NCBI GenBank assembly: GCA_008501785.1
Contig: QQUD01000222.1
Span: 1-5,640 of the forward strand
Length of the DNA: 5,640 nt
Direction: 5' to 3'
Source: Chloroflexota bacterium
GTDB lineage: Bacteria > Chloroflexota > Anaerolineae > Promineifilales > Promineifilaceae
Notes under the pieces: generated by a model
What the model saw: only the letters and a program-made list of their open reading frames with translations
Told to the model about the DNA's origin: nothing
Database searches by the model: none
Shown here: in pieces, positions 1 to 5,640 of the stretch
Layout of the letters: each line of letters opens with the position of its first letter
How positions within the stretch are numbered: position 1 is the first letter of the stretch
Translations under genes and position numbers: made by a program

Positions 1-4
1 TTAT

Positions 5-1015
5 ATGAGCATTCATTCGTCACGGCCACACATCATTATTGCTGATCGGAGCGGCCTTGTTCGATGTTTAATAGATCAACCGAAAGAAACTAACAACTAT
101 ATACAAATTGCGAAAGCATATATCAAATCCGGTGATTTGGAACTAGCCGCACTCAATTTTGAGAATGGTGCCTCCTGGCTTGATGCCGCGGTCGTTTGGC
201 GGCAATTAGATCGTCCCCGAGCATATGCTGCTGCACTCTATAAACACGCTCTTAAAATTGAAAAACAACAGGAACGAAGCAGGGAAGAAATAGCTGAAGT
301 TTGGGAAAAGGCCAGATGGGTTTTTTCTGATTTGGGAAAAGATAAGTTAGCTGCTAAATGTGTTGGTAAAGTTGCTTACTATCTTAGTCAGCCAATTCTT
401 AACGTATCGGTTGAGCATGATGGGCTGGTGTTGAATGTATGGAAAAAACTGACATTTTCGATTCGGAATGATGGATTTGGCTCTGCTCATCAGGTTGTTG
501 TCAGGCTTATTAGTGAACAATTTCAAATCCAGGAAGAGGTAATGCAAACAGCAGATAAGAGGGGTACATTACAACCGAACGGTTTATTAAGGCAAACAAT
601 TAGTGTGAAGCCGTTGGATGCTGGACAGGCTGTTCCCTTGCATGTTAAACTCGAATATAAGATTGGATCTGAAAAAACGTGTCTCCAATATGCCATCTAT
701 TACTCCCAAGTTTCCCAGAGTTCCCAGTTGCGGCAGCCTGACAAGGTGGATTTGCTTTTAAAAGCAAAAGTTCTCAAGGGAAAAGCAAATAACGGAATTG
801 ATCTGGAAAAGTTTAAACAAAATTTGGCTGAGTTTTTCTCGTATAGCGAATTGCGAAGCCTCTGTCTATTTTTGCAAATCGATCATGAAGAAATAGATGT
901 GGAAAAAGGTAAGAGTGAGTTTGCCCGTAGGCTTATTACATACACCAAACGTCGTGAGAAATTTTCAGAGCTGCGCCAGTACTGCCAGGAAAATCGCCCT
1001 CACATCAATTGGTGA
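5..1015 (+). CDS. TPR-like / beta-sandwich / effector-associated-domain adaptor protein (5' end possibly truncated)
   Basis: A 336-residue reading frame ending in TGA at 1013-1015. Residues about 30-127 are alpha-helical with TPR-like pairs (AKAYIKSGDLELAALNFENG, then further Ala-rich helices). Residues about 131-236 alternate hydrophobic strands around an IRNDGFGSA turn, typical of CARDB/Ig-like beta-sandwiches. A polar linker (237-266) leads to a helical C-terminal domain (267-336) with FFSYSELRSLC, a conserved-looking acidic loop, ARRLITYTKRR and a terminal ENRPHINW. That layout matches effector-associated domains, death-fold-like adaptors that recruit partners to STAND NTPases. No signal peptide, membrane segment or enzyme motif is visible, so a cytoplasmic adaptor is likely. 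The next gene follows 18 bp downstream, suggesting an operon. The ATG at 5 is only the first in view: the frame is open to the window edge and no upstream ribosome site can be checked, so the protein may be longer. That it is a real gene is well supported; its exact function is inferred. Confidence 0.85.
   Translation: MSIHSSRPHIIIADRSGLVRCLIDQPKETNNYIQIAKAYIKSGDLELAALNFENGASWLDAAVVWRQLDRPRAYAAALYKHALKIEKQQERSREEIAEVWEKARWVFSDLGKDKLAAKCVGKVAYYLSQPILNVSVEHDGLVLNVWKKLTFSIRNDGFGSAHQVVVRLISEQFQIQEEVMQTADKRGTLQPNGLLRQTISVKPLDAGQAVPLHVKLEYKIGSEKTCLQYAIYYSQVSQSSQLRQPDKVDLLLKAKVLKGKANNGIDLEKFKQNLAEFFSYSELRSLCLFLQIDHEEIDVEKGKSEFARRLITYTKRREKFSELRQYCQENRPHINW
92..385 (+). other. TPR-like helical repeat region of the adaptor protein
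   Basis: Residues about 30-127 of the first gene. Helix pairs carry small residues at TPR-like positions (AKAYIKSGDLELAALNFENG, ASWLDAAVVWRQL, RAYAAALYKHALKI). Such solenoids normally bind proteins. The repeats are too degenerate to place exact boundaries by eye. Confidence 0.6.
395..712 (+). other. Ig/CARDB-like beta-sandwich domain of the adaptor protein
   Basis: Residues about 131-236 of the first gene. Alternating strands include LNVSVEHDGLVLNVW, LTFSIRNDGFGSAHQVVVRL, a turn rich in Gly/Asn/Gln, and PLHVKLEYKI. The N-x-G-x-G-x-A turn followed by VVVRL is characteristic of CARDB-like or Ig-like modules. The assignment rests on pattern only; the domain has no catalytic residues. Confidence 0.55.
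803..1012 (+). other. C-terminal effector-associated domain (EAD, death-fold-like)
   Basis: Residues 267-336 of the first gene, ending exactly at the stop codon. Visible helices are LEKFKQNLAEFF, YSELRSLCLFLQI, a loop DHEEIDVEKGKS, FARRLITYTKRR and FSELRQYCQEN. The order (L..L...F...ELR.LC..L.ID, G-K, A-R-x-L-I-x-Y..R, ELR) fits the EAD class described for bacterial STAND/conflict proteins. I think the EAD7 type is closest, but the subtype is from memory. These domains are thought to pair homotypically with EADs on partner proteins, linking effectors to NTPases. Confidence 0.65.
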
Positions 1016-1033
1016 AATAGTGTCTGAATCATT
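1016..1033 (+). other. 18-bp intergenic gap without a clear Shine-Dalgarno site
   Basis: The gap between the two genes keeps the same reading phase. A second in-phase TGA (1025-1027) follows the first gene's stop (1013-1015), so the downstream start must lie after 1027. The first start codon after that is the ATG at 1034. The only purine-rich GGTGA string (1011-1015) is about 18 nt from that ATG, too far for a normal ribosome site. Translational coupling or leaderless-style initiation is therefore possible. No room exists for a separate promoter or terminator, which supports co-transcription. Confidence 0.6.
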
Positions 1034-4000
1034 ATGTCAATTTCATCGCAAGATAATCAAATTGAACAACTTAAAAAGAAATTGTCTCATCTTGTTAACC
1101 ATTGTGAGGTGTTGTATAGAAAGCTTTCCAGGCAGGAAACAACGGATGCACGTATCACACATTGGGAAAAGATAGTCGAATTACAAAAGCAAATAGACGC
1201 TATTGAAAAGCAATTGTTTATCCAATCAGACGGTGAGTACATCATTTCAAATGTTTTTCAATCTCTCGATAACCAAAAACCAGCCAAGTTCCATGAATTT
1301 CAATTCGGTGATTACCTGATCACTCAATTACTTAGCCAAACGATTCACAGTAACATTTATCTTGCCTTTGATACAAAAAATAAACGATATGTTACGATAG
1401 AAACGTTATTGCCTGCTTTTGTGATGAGGCATCACCTTCTTACTTCGCTTGAAAAAACAATCAATGATGTTGTTAACCTCAACAACGAAATGATCGTTCC
1501 GATATTCGAATATGGCGAGTATAAAGGACAGCCTTATTTGGCAGCTAAATATATGGCTGGTGGTTCTTTGAGCGATCTTATAACAAGTAAAAGGGGGAAC
1601 CCTCCTCCTATTATATCATTGCGGGATGTTAGTTATTTATTAACTCGCTTAGCAAAAGCTCTTGATGCAGCTCACAAAAATAATATTTATCACGGAAATA
1701 TTTATCCAGCCCATATTGTTGCAAATGAACAAAAAGAATGGTTCCTTTCCCATTTTGGATTTAGTCAGATAATCGATCAAGCACAAACTATCTCTCAAAG
1801 CTATATAGAAGCTTCTCCATATATGGCTCCCGAACAGTGGAAAGGTGAACCGCTGGGAGCTTTTACAGATGTTTATCAGTTGGGTGCTGTGATATTTCAG
1901 GTGTTGACTGGAAAGTTGCCATTCAAATCTGATGACCTCGTTCCATTAATGCAAGCTCATTTAAATGAAGATGTACCTTCTGCACATGAGCTTGAGCCAG
2001 AAATACCGACTTCTTGTGATGATGTATTGCGTCGGGCGATGGCGAAGGAGCCGCCTGAAAGATTCAAATCTGTTGGTGAATTTGCTGTAGCTTTTTTGGA
2101 TGCAGTCATGGAAAAAAATATAGGTCGATATCAAATTAAGAGGGAGATCGGACAAGGCGTTACATCTGTTGTATATCTAGCTCATGATACTCAAATGTGG
2201 CGAGATGTGGCGATTAAGCTGATGAAGCCTACGGAATCTTCGGCTGATCAGCACCGCTTTAATCGAGAAGTGCGTACGATTTCTAATTTAAGACATGCAG
2301 GAATTGTGTCTGTGTACGATGTAGGGGAGCATGGTCAACAACCCTATTTGGTTATGGAATATATGTCTGGGGGTTCTTTACAGGATCAATTGCAACAATC
2401 ATCAGGCCCAATGCAATGGGGCAAAGCTCGAGATGTGCTGAAGGGTATTGCAGATGCGTTGATGAAAGCGCATGCATCGGGAATTATTCATTGTGATATT
2501 AAACCGGGCAATGTGTTGATTGATGAGGATGGCAAATATTATCTTTCTGATTTTGGTATTGCGCGGCACATGGAGCGTTTGGGTACAACGACCTCTATAA
2601 GTGGTACACCTAGCTATATGGCTCCTGAGCAATTTGAAGAAAACGCTTTGGACACCTTTACGGATGTCTATCAACTTGGGGTGATGGCGTTTGAATTATT
2701 GACTGGGAAACGGCCGTTTGTCGCCGAAAACATGGCCCAACTTATCCAAAAACATTTGCATGAACCAATTCCCTCCGCTTGCATGATCAATCAAAACCTG
2801 CCGCCCGCGTGTGATGCGGTTTTTAGTATAGCAATGGCTAAAAAGCAGAAAGATCGATATCCGACACCACAAGCTTTTCTGGATGCGTTAAACAGATCAA
2901 TGGTAACAATTGAAATTGACCGCTATCAAATCCAACGTATCTTGGGCAGAGGCGGTATGGCTATTGTCTACCTTGCTTATGATCCACGAACAGGTCGGGA
3001 TGTTGCCATTAAGATGTTGCCACAAAGTTTGATTGCCACCCCCCAATCATTACAGCGGTTTCGGCGTGAGGCCCGCATGATTGCCAAGCTAGAGCATAAT
3101 GCGATTGTTCCAGTTTATGACATACCAATTATTGATGGTATCCCCTATTTAGTGATGCGCCATATGGTTGGTGGTACATTACGGGATCGACTCATAACCA
3201 AAAAAGGGCCGTTAGTAGTTACTGAAGTTTTAAATATTCTTGATCGGCTTGTTGAAGCATTAAACACATCACATAACAAAAAAATTATTCATTGCGACAT
3301 AAAACCTGCCAATGTCTTATTGGATGAGTCAGGTGTTTCCTTTTTGTCCGATTTTGGCATTGCTCGCAATATGGTGGACCAAAGTACCTCTACGAAAATT
3401 TCTGGTACAGCATATTACATGGCTCCAGAGCAATGGGAGGGCGAGAGAGTTGGTGTTTATACGGATATTTACCAACTTGGTGTGATGCTGTTTGAGATGC
3501 TAACGGGAGAACGGCCGTTTGAGGCAACCACACGCGCTCCTCTCATGAATCACCATTTGAACAGTCCCGTACCCCCACCCCATGAAATTAATCCAAATCT
3601 CCCGAAAGCTTGCCATACGATTTTCCAAAAAGCAATGGCTAAAAACCCTCGAGATCGCTTTGGCTCCTTAGAGGGATTGTCATTGGCACTTAAGCAAGCT
3701 CTGAAACCAGAGTTAAGAGGCAATGGCAGAAAAAATGAAAGAAAAACGATAGGCCGTTATCTGATCAAAAACAAGCTGGCTCAAGGTGGCATGGCAACAG
3801 TCTATTTAGCCCATGATCCTCAAGAAAATCGGGATGTGGCAATTAAGATGATTAAGCCAGAACGAGCAGAGGAGAAAAGATTCCGCACCCGCTTTCAACG
3901 TGAGGCTAAAATCATTTCTGAACTTGATCACCCGGCAATTATTCCTGTTTACGATTTTGGGGAAGAGAATGGTCTATTGTATCTCGTTATGCGCTACCTT

Positions 4001-5640
4001 GAAGGAGGGACGCTTGCGGATCTGATTAAGCAAAGGCCACTGCCGTTGCTTGAAATTACTCGTATTCTCAATCGGCTTTGCCCTGGACTAGATGTTGCCC
4101 ATAAGCATGGTATCGTGCATAGAGATTTGAAACCGGCCAATATCTTGCTGGATGTTTCCCAGCAGCCATACCTTTCTGACTTTGGCATTGTGAAGGTTAT
4201 CGGCGCGGAAGATACTTCCTCAACGGAAGATGGTGCCTTGTTGGGAACGGTTGCGTATATGAGTCCAGAACAGATAGAAGGGAATACACTGGATAAACAA
4301 AGCGATATTTTTAGCCTTGGTGTTATCTTATTTGAAATGCTCACTGGTGAGAAACCGTTTGCGGCAAGTTCCCTCCCTGGCACATTGCAAAGACGTGCTC
4401 GCATGGAAATTCCTAACCTGGAACAGATTAATCCTAAATTGGCTAAAGCGTTCAAGGAGATTGTTGCGAAAGCGTTGGCTATTAATCCGCAAGATCGGTT
4501 TTTATCAGCATCCGCTCTGGCAACGGCCGTTCAGCAATTAGTCAACAAACTCTCTTTAGAGGGTTCATCTTCCTTACACCCATTCCATTTTCGCGAACCA
4601 GTGTCCCCAGATAATTTTTGGGGGCGAAAAACCGTTTTACGGAACCTGCGCAGTCGTTTGAATAATCGTGAGTCAACGGCCGTTATTGCTCCTCCAGGCT
4701 ACGGCAAAAGCTCATTACTGCTAAAACTCAGCGTCGAAGCAAAAAACCTGCCAAACACAACCATGATCCCGGCACTCATATCTCTTGCCGAAAAGGACGA
4801 CACCTTTACCCAATCTCAATTTTGGCAAGCAGCATTATCACCGCTGAGTGAAGTAACAAATGAAACCCGCTTAACTAAACTATTCCAACAGGCTGAGGCA
4901 CGGGAATTCGATTCATCTACTGTTCGTCGAATATTTGGAACTTTAGCTGCACGTACCGATTTTACACTTTTGCTGATGCTCGATGATTTTGACCGATTGC
5001 TTTCCTATGCACAATTTCAAAAACCAAATTTTTATGCCTTCTTGCGTACCCTGCTTTCCGTAAAAGGTCGATTGGTTATCATCATTACCAGCCATTTATC
5101 AATTTCTAAATTAAGACAATTGGGAAAGGGCCTACTTGATCAAGGAGAACCTTTCCTTGATGAGATTATCGACGAAATTTTTCTTGCTTCGTTTAGTCCT
5201 GATACGGCTCGAACCATTCTGGCCAAAGATAAAACTTGTACGCCTCCAGATGTCCAAACTCAAATTCAACATATTGCCGGACGCAATCCTCGCTTATTAC
5301 AAACAACTGCTGCAATCTGGACCCTAGCACCGCCAGAAGAGAAGAATCTGCGAACCAATGTGTATTTTCGTTCTTTTAGAGATGCCTATTGCCAAAATTT
5401 ATGGACTGCACTCGATAAAGATTCACAAAAAATATTGTTGCTGTTAGCACTTGCAGAACAAACAAGTAGCAAAATTATCATATCTCGTGAATTGAATAAT
5501 CTGAGACAGCATCTAATTAATCTGCAAAAAGCGGGAATAATAACTAAACAAGAGACGGTTAATTTACCAGGATTACAAGTTAACTCGAAAACAACTTGGA
5601 AAATTATTCCACAAGCAATTGTTTGGTGGTTTATTGATGT
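1034..5640 (+). CDS. Tandem pseudokinase / three Ser/Thr kinases / STAND NTPase fusion protein (3' partial)
   Basis: An uninterrupted frame of at least 1535 codons, still open at the window end. Order by residue: helical N-terminus (9-62), pseudokinase (92-357), kinase 2 (364-621), kinase 3 (629-890), kinase 4 (907-1172), STAND P-loop NTPase (from 1195) and the start of a winged helix (about 1457 onward). The kinase modules are of the bacterial PknB-like Ser/Thr family and should transfer phosphate from ATP to Ser/Thr in proteins. The STAND module is an NTP-driven switch that usually controls oligomerisation and activation. No transmembrane segment lies between kinases and NTPase, unlike many PknB proteins, so a cytosolic protein is expected. 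The start at 1034 is fixed by an in-phase TGA at 1025. Having four kinase folds in one chain is unusual. The EAD-bearing gene just upstream is a likely partner. The remaining C-terminus, where STAND proteins usually carry helical or sensor repeats, is outside the window. Architecture is seen directly; physiological role is inferred. Confidence 0.95.
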   Translation, partial: MSISSQDNQIEQLKKKLSHLVNHCEVLYRKLSRQETTDARITHWEKIVELQKQIDAIEKQLFIQSDGEYIISNVFQSLDNQKPAKFHEFQFGDYLITQLLSQTIHSNIYLAFDTKNKRYVTIETLLPAFVMRHHLLTSLEKTINDVVNLNNEMIVPIFEYGEYKGQPYLAAKYMAGGSLSDLITSKRGNPPPIISLRDVSYLLTRLAKALDAAHKNNIYHGNIYPAHIVANEQKEWFLSHFGFSQIIDQAQTISQSYIEASPYMAPEQWKGEPLGAFTDVYQLGAVIFQVLTGKLPFKSDDLVPLMQAHLNEDVPSAHELEPEIPTSCDDVLRRAMAKEPPERFKSVGEFAVAFLDAVMEKNIGRYQIKREIGQGVTSVVYLAHDTQMWRDVAIKLMKPTESSADQHRFNREVRTISNLRHAGIVSVYDVGEHGQQPYLVMEYMSGGSLQDQLQQSSGPMQWGKARDVLKGIADALMKAHASGIIHCDIKPGNVLIDEDGKYYLSDFGIARHMERLGTTTSISGTPSYMAPEQFEENALDTFTDVYQLGVMAFELLTGKRPFVAENMAQLIQKHLHEPIPSACMINQNLPPACDAVFSIAMAKKQKDRYPTPQAFLDALNRSMVTIEIDRYQIQRILGRGGMAIVYLAYDPRTGRDVAIKMLPQSLIATPQSLQRFRREARMIAKLEHNAIVPVYDIPIIDGIPYLVMRHMVGGTLRDRLITKKGPLVVTEVLNILDRLVEALNTSHNKKIIHCDIKPANVLLDESGVSFLSDFGIARNMVDQSTSTKISGTAYYMAPEQWEGERVGVYTDIYQLGVMLFEMLTGERPFEATTRAPLMNHHLNSPVPPPHEINPNLPKACHTIFQKAMAKNPRDRFGSLEGLSLALKQALKPELRGNGRKNERKTIGRYLIKNKLAQGGMATVYLAHDPQENRDVAIKMIKPERAEEKRFRTRFQREAKIISELDHPAIIPVYDFGEENGLLYLVMRYLEGGTLADLIKQRPLPLLEITRILNRLCPGLDVAHKHGIVHRDLKPANILLDVSQQPYLSDFGIVKVIGAEDTSSTEDGALLGTVAYMSPEQIEGNTLDKQSDIFSLGVILFEMLTGEKPFAASSLPGTLQRRARMEIPNLEQINPKLAKAFKEIVAKALAINPQDRFLSASALATAVQQLVNKLSLEGSSSLHPFHFREPVSPDNFWGRKTVLRNLRSRLNNRESTAVIAPPGYGKSSLLLKLSVEAKNLPNTTMIPALISLAEKDDTFTQSQFWQAALSPLSEVTNETRLTKLFQQAEAREFDSSTVRRIFGTLAARTDFTLLLMLDDFDRLLSYAQFQKPNFYAFLRTLLSVKGRLVIIITSHLSISKLRQLGKGLLDQGEPFLDEIIDEIFLASFSPDTARTILAKDKTCTPPDVQTQIQHIAGRNPRLLQTTAAIWTLAPPEEKNLRTNVYFRSFRDAYCQNLWTALDKDSQKILLLLALAEQTSSKIIISRELNNLRQHLINLQKAGIITKQETVNLPGLQVNSKTTWKIIPQAIVWWFID
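1058..1219 (+). other. N-terminal helical hairpin / coiled coil of the kinase-STAND protein
   Basis: Residues about 9-62 form two charged amphipathic helices: QIEQLKKKLSHLVNHCEVLY and, after a turn near RQETTDA, HWEKIVELQKQIDAIEKQLF. Hydrophobic residues fall at heptad-like spacing. Short helical N-termini like this occur on STAND-linked effector proteins and probably act in dimerisation or adaptor binding. I cannot assign it to a named family. Confidence 0.55.
1307..2104 (+). repeat. Kinase module 1: degenerate pseudokinase domain
   Basis: Residues about 92-357. The fold is clear from PYLAAKYMAGGSLSDLI (hinge), YMAPEQW (A265-P266-E267) and TDVYQLGAVIFQVLTGKLPF. Every catalytic element is changed: the glycine loop reads LLSQTIHSNIYLA with no glycine, the VAIK lysine is Glu123 (VTIE), and the alpha-C glutamate position is about Thr142. 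HRD is HGN (Asn222 for the catalytic Asp), the loop Asn is His227, and DFG is HFG (His240). Phosphotransfer is therefore not expected. The frame and structural residues are intact, arguing for a maintained regulatory or scaffolding role rather than decay. The module is most like modules 2 and 3 in its TDVYQLG segment. Confidence 0.9.
1865..1924 (+). repeat. Conserved kinase subdomain IX repeat unit, copy 1
   Basis: Encodes TDVYQLGAVIFQVLTGKLPF. It is the first of four 60-nt units recurring in the same phase. Copy 2 starts 795 nt (265 codons) later. Confidence 0.8.
2123..2896 (+). repeat. Kinase module 2: Ser/Thr protein kinase domain, non-RD (HCD)
   Basis: Residues about 364-621, beginning IGRYQIKREIGQG. 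Key residues are present: glycine loop GQGVTSVV (third glycine is Ser), VAIK lysine K395, alpha-C glutamate E412, catalytic loop HCDIKPGN with D488, K490 and N493, DFG aspartate D506, and APE A530-P531-E532. The Arg before the catalytic Asp is Cys487, so this is a non-RD kinase, a class often not controlled by activation-loop phosphorylation in the usual way. The activation segment still holds a Thr/Ser cluster (GTTTSISGT). Predicted catalytically competent. Confidence 0.92.
2660..2719 (+). repeat. Conserved kinase subdomain IX repeat unit, copy 2
   Basis: Encodes TDVYQLGVMAFELLTGKRPF. It matches copy 3 at 46 of 60 nucleotides by hand count, with many differences synonymous, showing an old in-frame duplication held by selection on the protein. 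Confidence 0.85.
2918..3703 (+). repeat. Kinase module 3: Ser/Thr protein kinase domain, non-RD (HCD)
   Basis: Residues about 629-890, beginning DRYQIQRILGRGGMAIVYLA. K660 (VAIK), E679 (alpha-C), HCDIKPAN with D755, K757 and N760, D773 (DFG) and A797-P798-E799 (APE) are all present. It shares the HCD loop with module 2, and its TDIYQLGVMLFEMLTGERPF segment is very close to module 2. Predicted active. It is followed by a basic, polar linker of about 16 residues (RGNGRKNERKT) before the fourth module. Confidence 0.93.
3461..3520 (+). repeat. Conserved kinase subdomain IX repeat unit, copy 3
   Basis: Encodes TDIYQLGVMLFEMLTGERPF, 801 nt (267 codons) after copy 2. It is the closest partner of copy 2. 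Confidence 0.85.
3752..4549 (+). repeat. Kinase module 4: canonical RD Ser/Thr protein kinase domain
   Basis: Residues about 907-1172, beginning IGRYLIKNKLAQGGMATVYLA. K938 (VAIK), E957 (alpha-C), HRDLKPAN with R1030, D1031, K1033 and N1036, D1049 (DFG) and S1077-P1078-E1079 (SPE for APE) are present. The activation segment is longer and rich in Ser/Thr (EDTSSTEDG). Together with the HRD arginine, this suggests control by activation-loop phosphorylation, perhaps by modules 2 and 3 (inference). Its DIFSLGVILFEMLTG segment differs from the TD[VI]YQLG of modules 1-3. Confidence 0.93.
4301..4360 (+). repeat. Conserved kinase subdomain IX repeat unit, copy 4
   Basis: Encodes SDIFSLGVILFEMLTGEKPF, 840 nt (280 codons) after copy 3. 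The longer spacing comes from the linker before module 4 and its longer activation segment. Confidence 0.8.
4616..5640 (+). other. STAND-type P-loop NTPase module with winged-helix start (partial)
   Basis: Residues 1195-1535, truncated by the window end. It opens with FWGRKTVLRNLRSRL, the usual lead-in to AAA_16/AAA_35-like STAND ATPases. Walker A is APPGYGKSS (K1225, S1226; first position Ala rather than Gly). Walker B is LLLMLDDFDRL (D1317, D1318). The strand IIITSHL follows (S1353, H1354), where many relatives have TSR. A GRNPRLLQ motif (G1416, P1419) corresponds to the GxP motif after the NTPase core. From about residue 1457 helices fit a winged-helix domain (DKDSQKILLLLALAE, LINLQKAGIITKQ). 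The role would be an NTP-dependent activation switch for the attached kinases (inference). Confidence 0.85.

Noticed and set aside
1013..1027. TGA recoding (UGA read as an amino acid) joining the two genes into one
   Set aside because: The two TGA codons lie only in the gap, and the following 1535 codons contain no in-frame TGA, which would be unlikely in a UGA-recoded genome.
1016..1033. Promoter or terminator between the genes
   Set aside because: The 18-bp gap is too short and shows no -35/-10 pair, hairpin or T-run.
897..1175. + strand 92-residue frame spanning the gene junction
   Set aside because: It overlaps the EAD coding end and the start of the kinase gene in another phase; its low-complexity basic translation has no domain character and both overlapped genes are convincing.
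1307..2104. Module 1 as a decaying pseudogene segment
   Set aside because: The frame is intact, structural motifs are preserved and only the catalytic positions are lost, which fits a functional pseudokinase better than decay.
2402..2674. - strand 90-residue frame opposite kinase module 2
   Set aside because: Antisense shadow of HCDIKPGN/DFG coding sequence; the Cys/His/Arg-rich translation is not a zinc-binding pattern with regular spacing.
3994..4455. - strand 153-residue frame opposite kinase module 4
   Set aside because: It is antisense to a highly conserved kinase domain. Its translation has no recognisable motif and is explained as a shadow of codon bias on the coding strand.
4317..4541. 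+ strand 74-residue frame inside kinase module 4
   Set aside because: Alternative-phase shadow of the continuous kinase frame, with no sign of a frameshift there.
5136..5327. + strand 63-residue frame inside the STAND module
   Set aside because: Alternative-phase shadow; the main frame continues through the NPRLLQ motif without a break.

Overview
The window holds two co-directional genes on the + strand and almost no non-coding DNA. Both run in the same reading phase and are separated by 18 bp. The second gene leaves the window still open. Base composition looks AT-leaning (low-to-mid 40s % GC by eye). The kinase modules have the PknB-like style with GGMAxVYLA glycine loops, a VAIK lysine motif and a MAPEQ activation-segment end. 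Together with a STAND NTPase and an effector-associated domain, this points to a developmentally complex, probably filamentous bacterium. Chloroflexota (Anaerolineae/Caldilineae type) is my first guess, with a filamentous gammaproteobacterium of the Beggiatoa/Thiotrichales type as the alternative. This is inference from protein style only; no taxonomic marker is present.

Region 5-1015: a 336-residue protein with helical TPR-like repeats, a beta-sandwich of Ig/CARDB type, and a C-terminal ~70-residue all-helical domain. That last domain resembles the death-fold-like effector-associated domains (EADs) of bacterial STAND/conflict systems. Its true start may lie upstream of the window. It has no recognisable catalytic site and reads as an adaptor or scaffold.

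Region 1034-5640: one uninterrupted reading frame of at least 1535 codons. In order it encodes a short helical (coiled-coil) N-terminus, four consecutive protein-kinase folds, and a STAND-type P-loop NTPase (Walker A, Walker B, an NPRLLQ motif, the start of a winged helix). The first kinase fold is a pseudokinase: the VAIK lysine, the alpha-C glutamate, the HRD aspartate, the catalytic-loop asparagine, the DFG aspartate and the glycine loop are all replaced. The second and third have all catalytic residues but a non-RD 'HCD' catalytic loop. The fourth is a canonical 'HRD' kinase.

Working model (inference): the EAD-bearing adaptor and the kinase-STAND protein form a two-component, NTP-switched signalling or defence assembly. 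The STAND module would control oligomerisation, the kinase array would be the output or amplification stage, and the pseudokinase a regulatory domain. The tandem kinase array with an N-terminal pseudokinase fused to a STAND NTPase is the standout feature. No RNA genes, mobile elements, CRISPR arrays, terminators or convincing promoters were seen.
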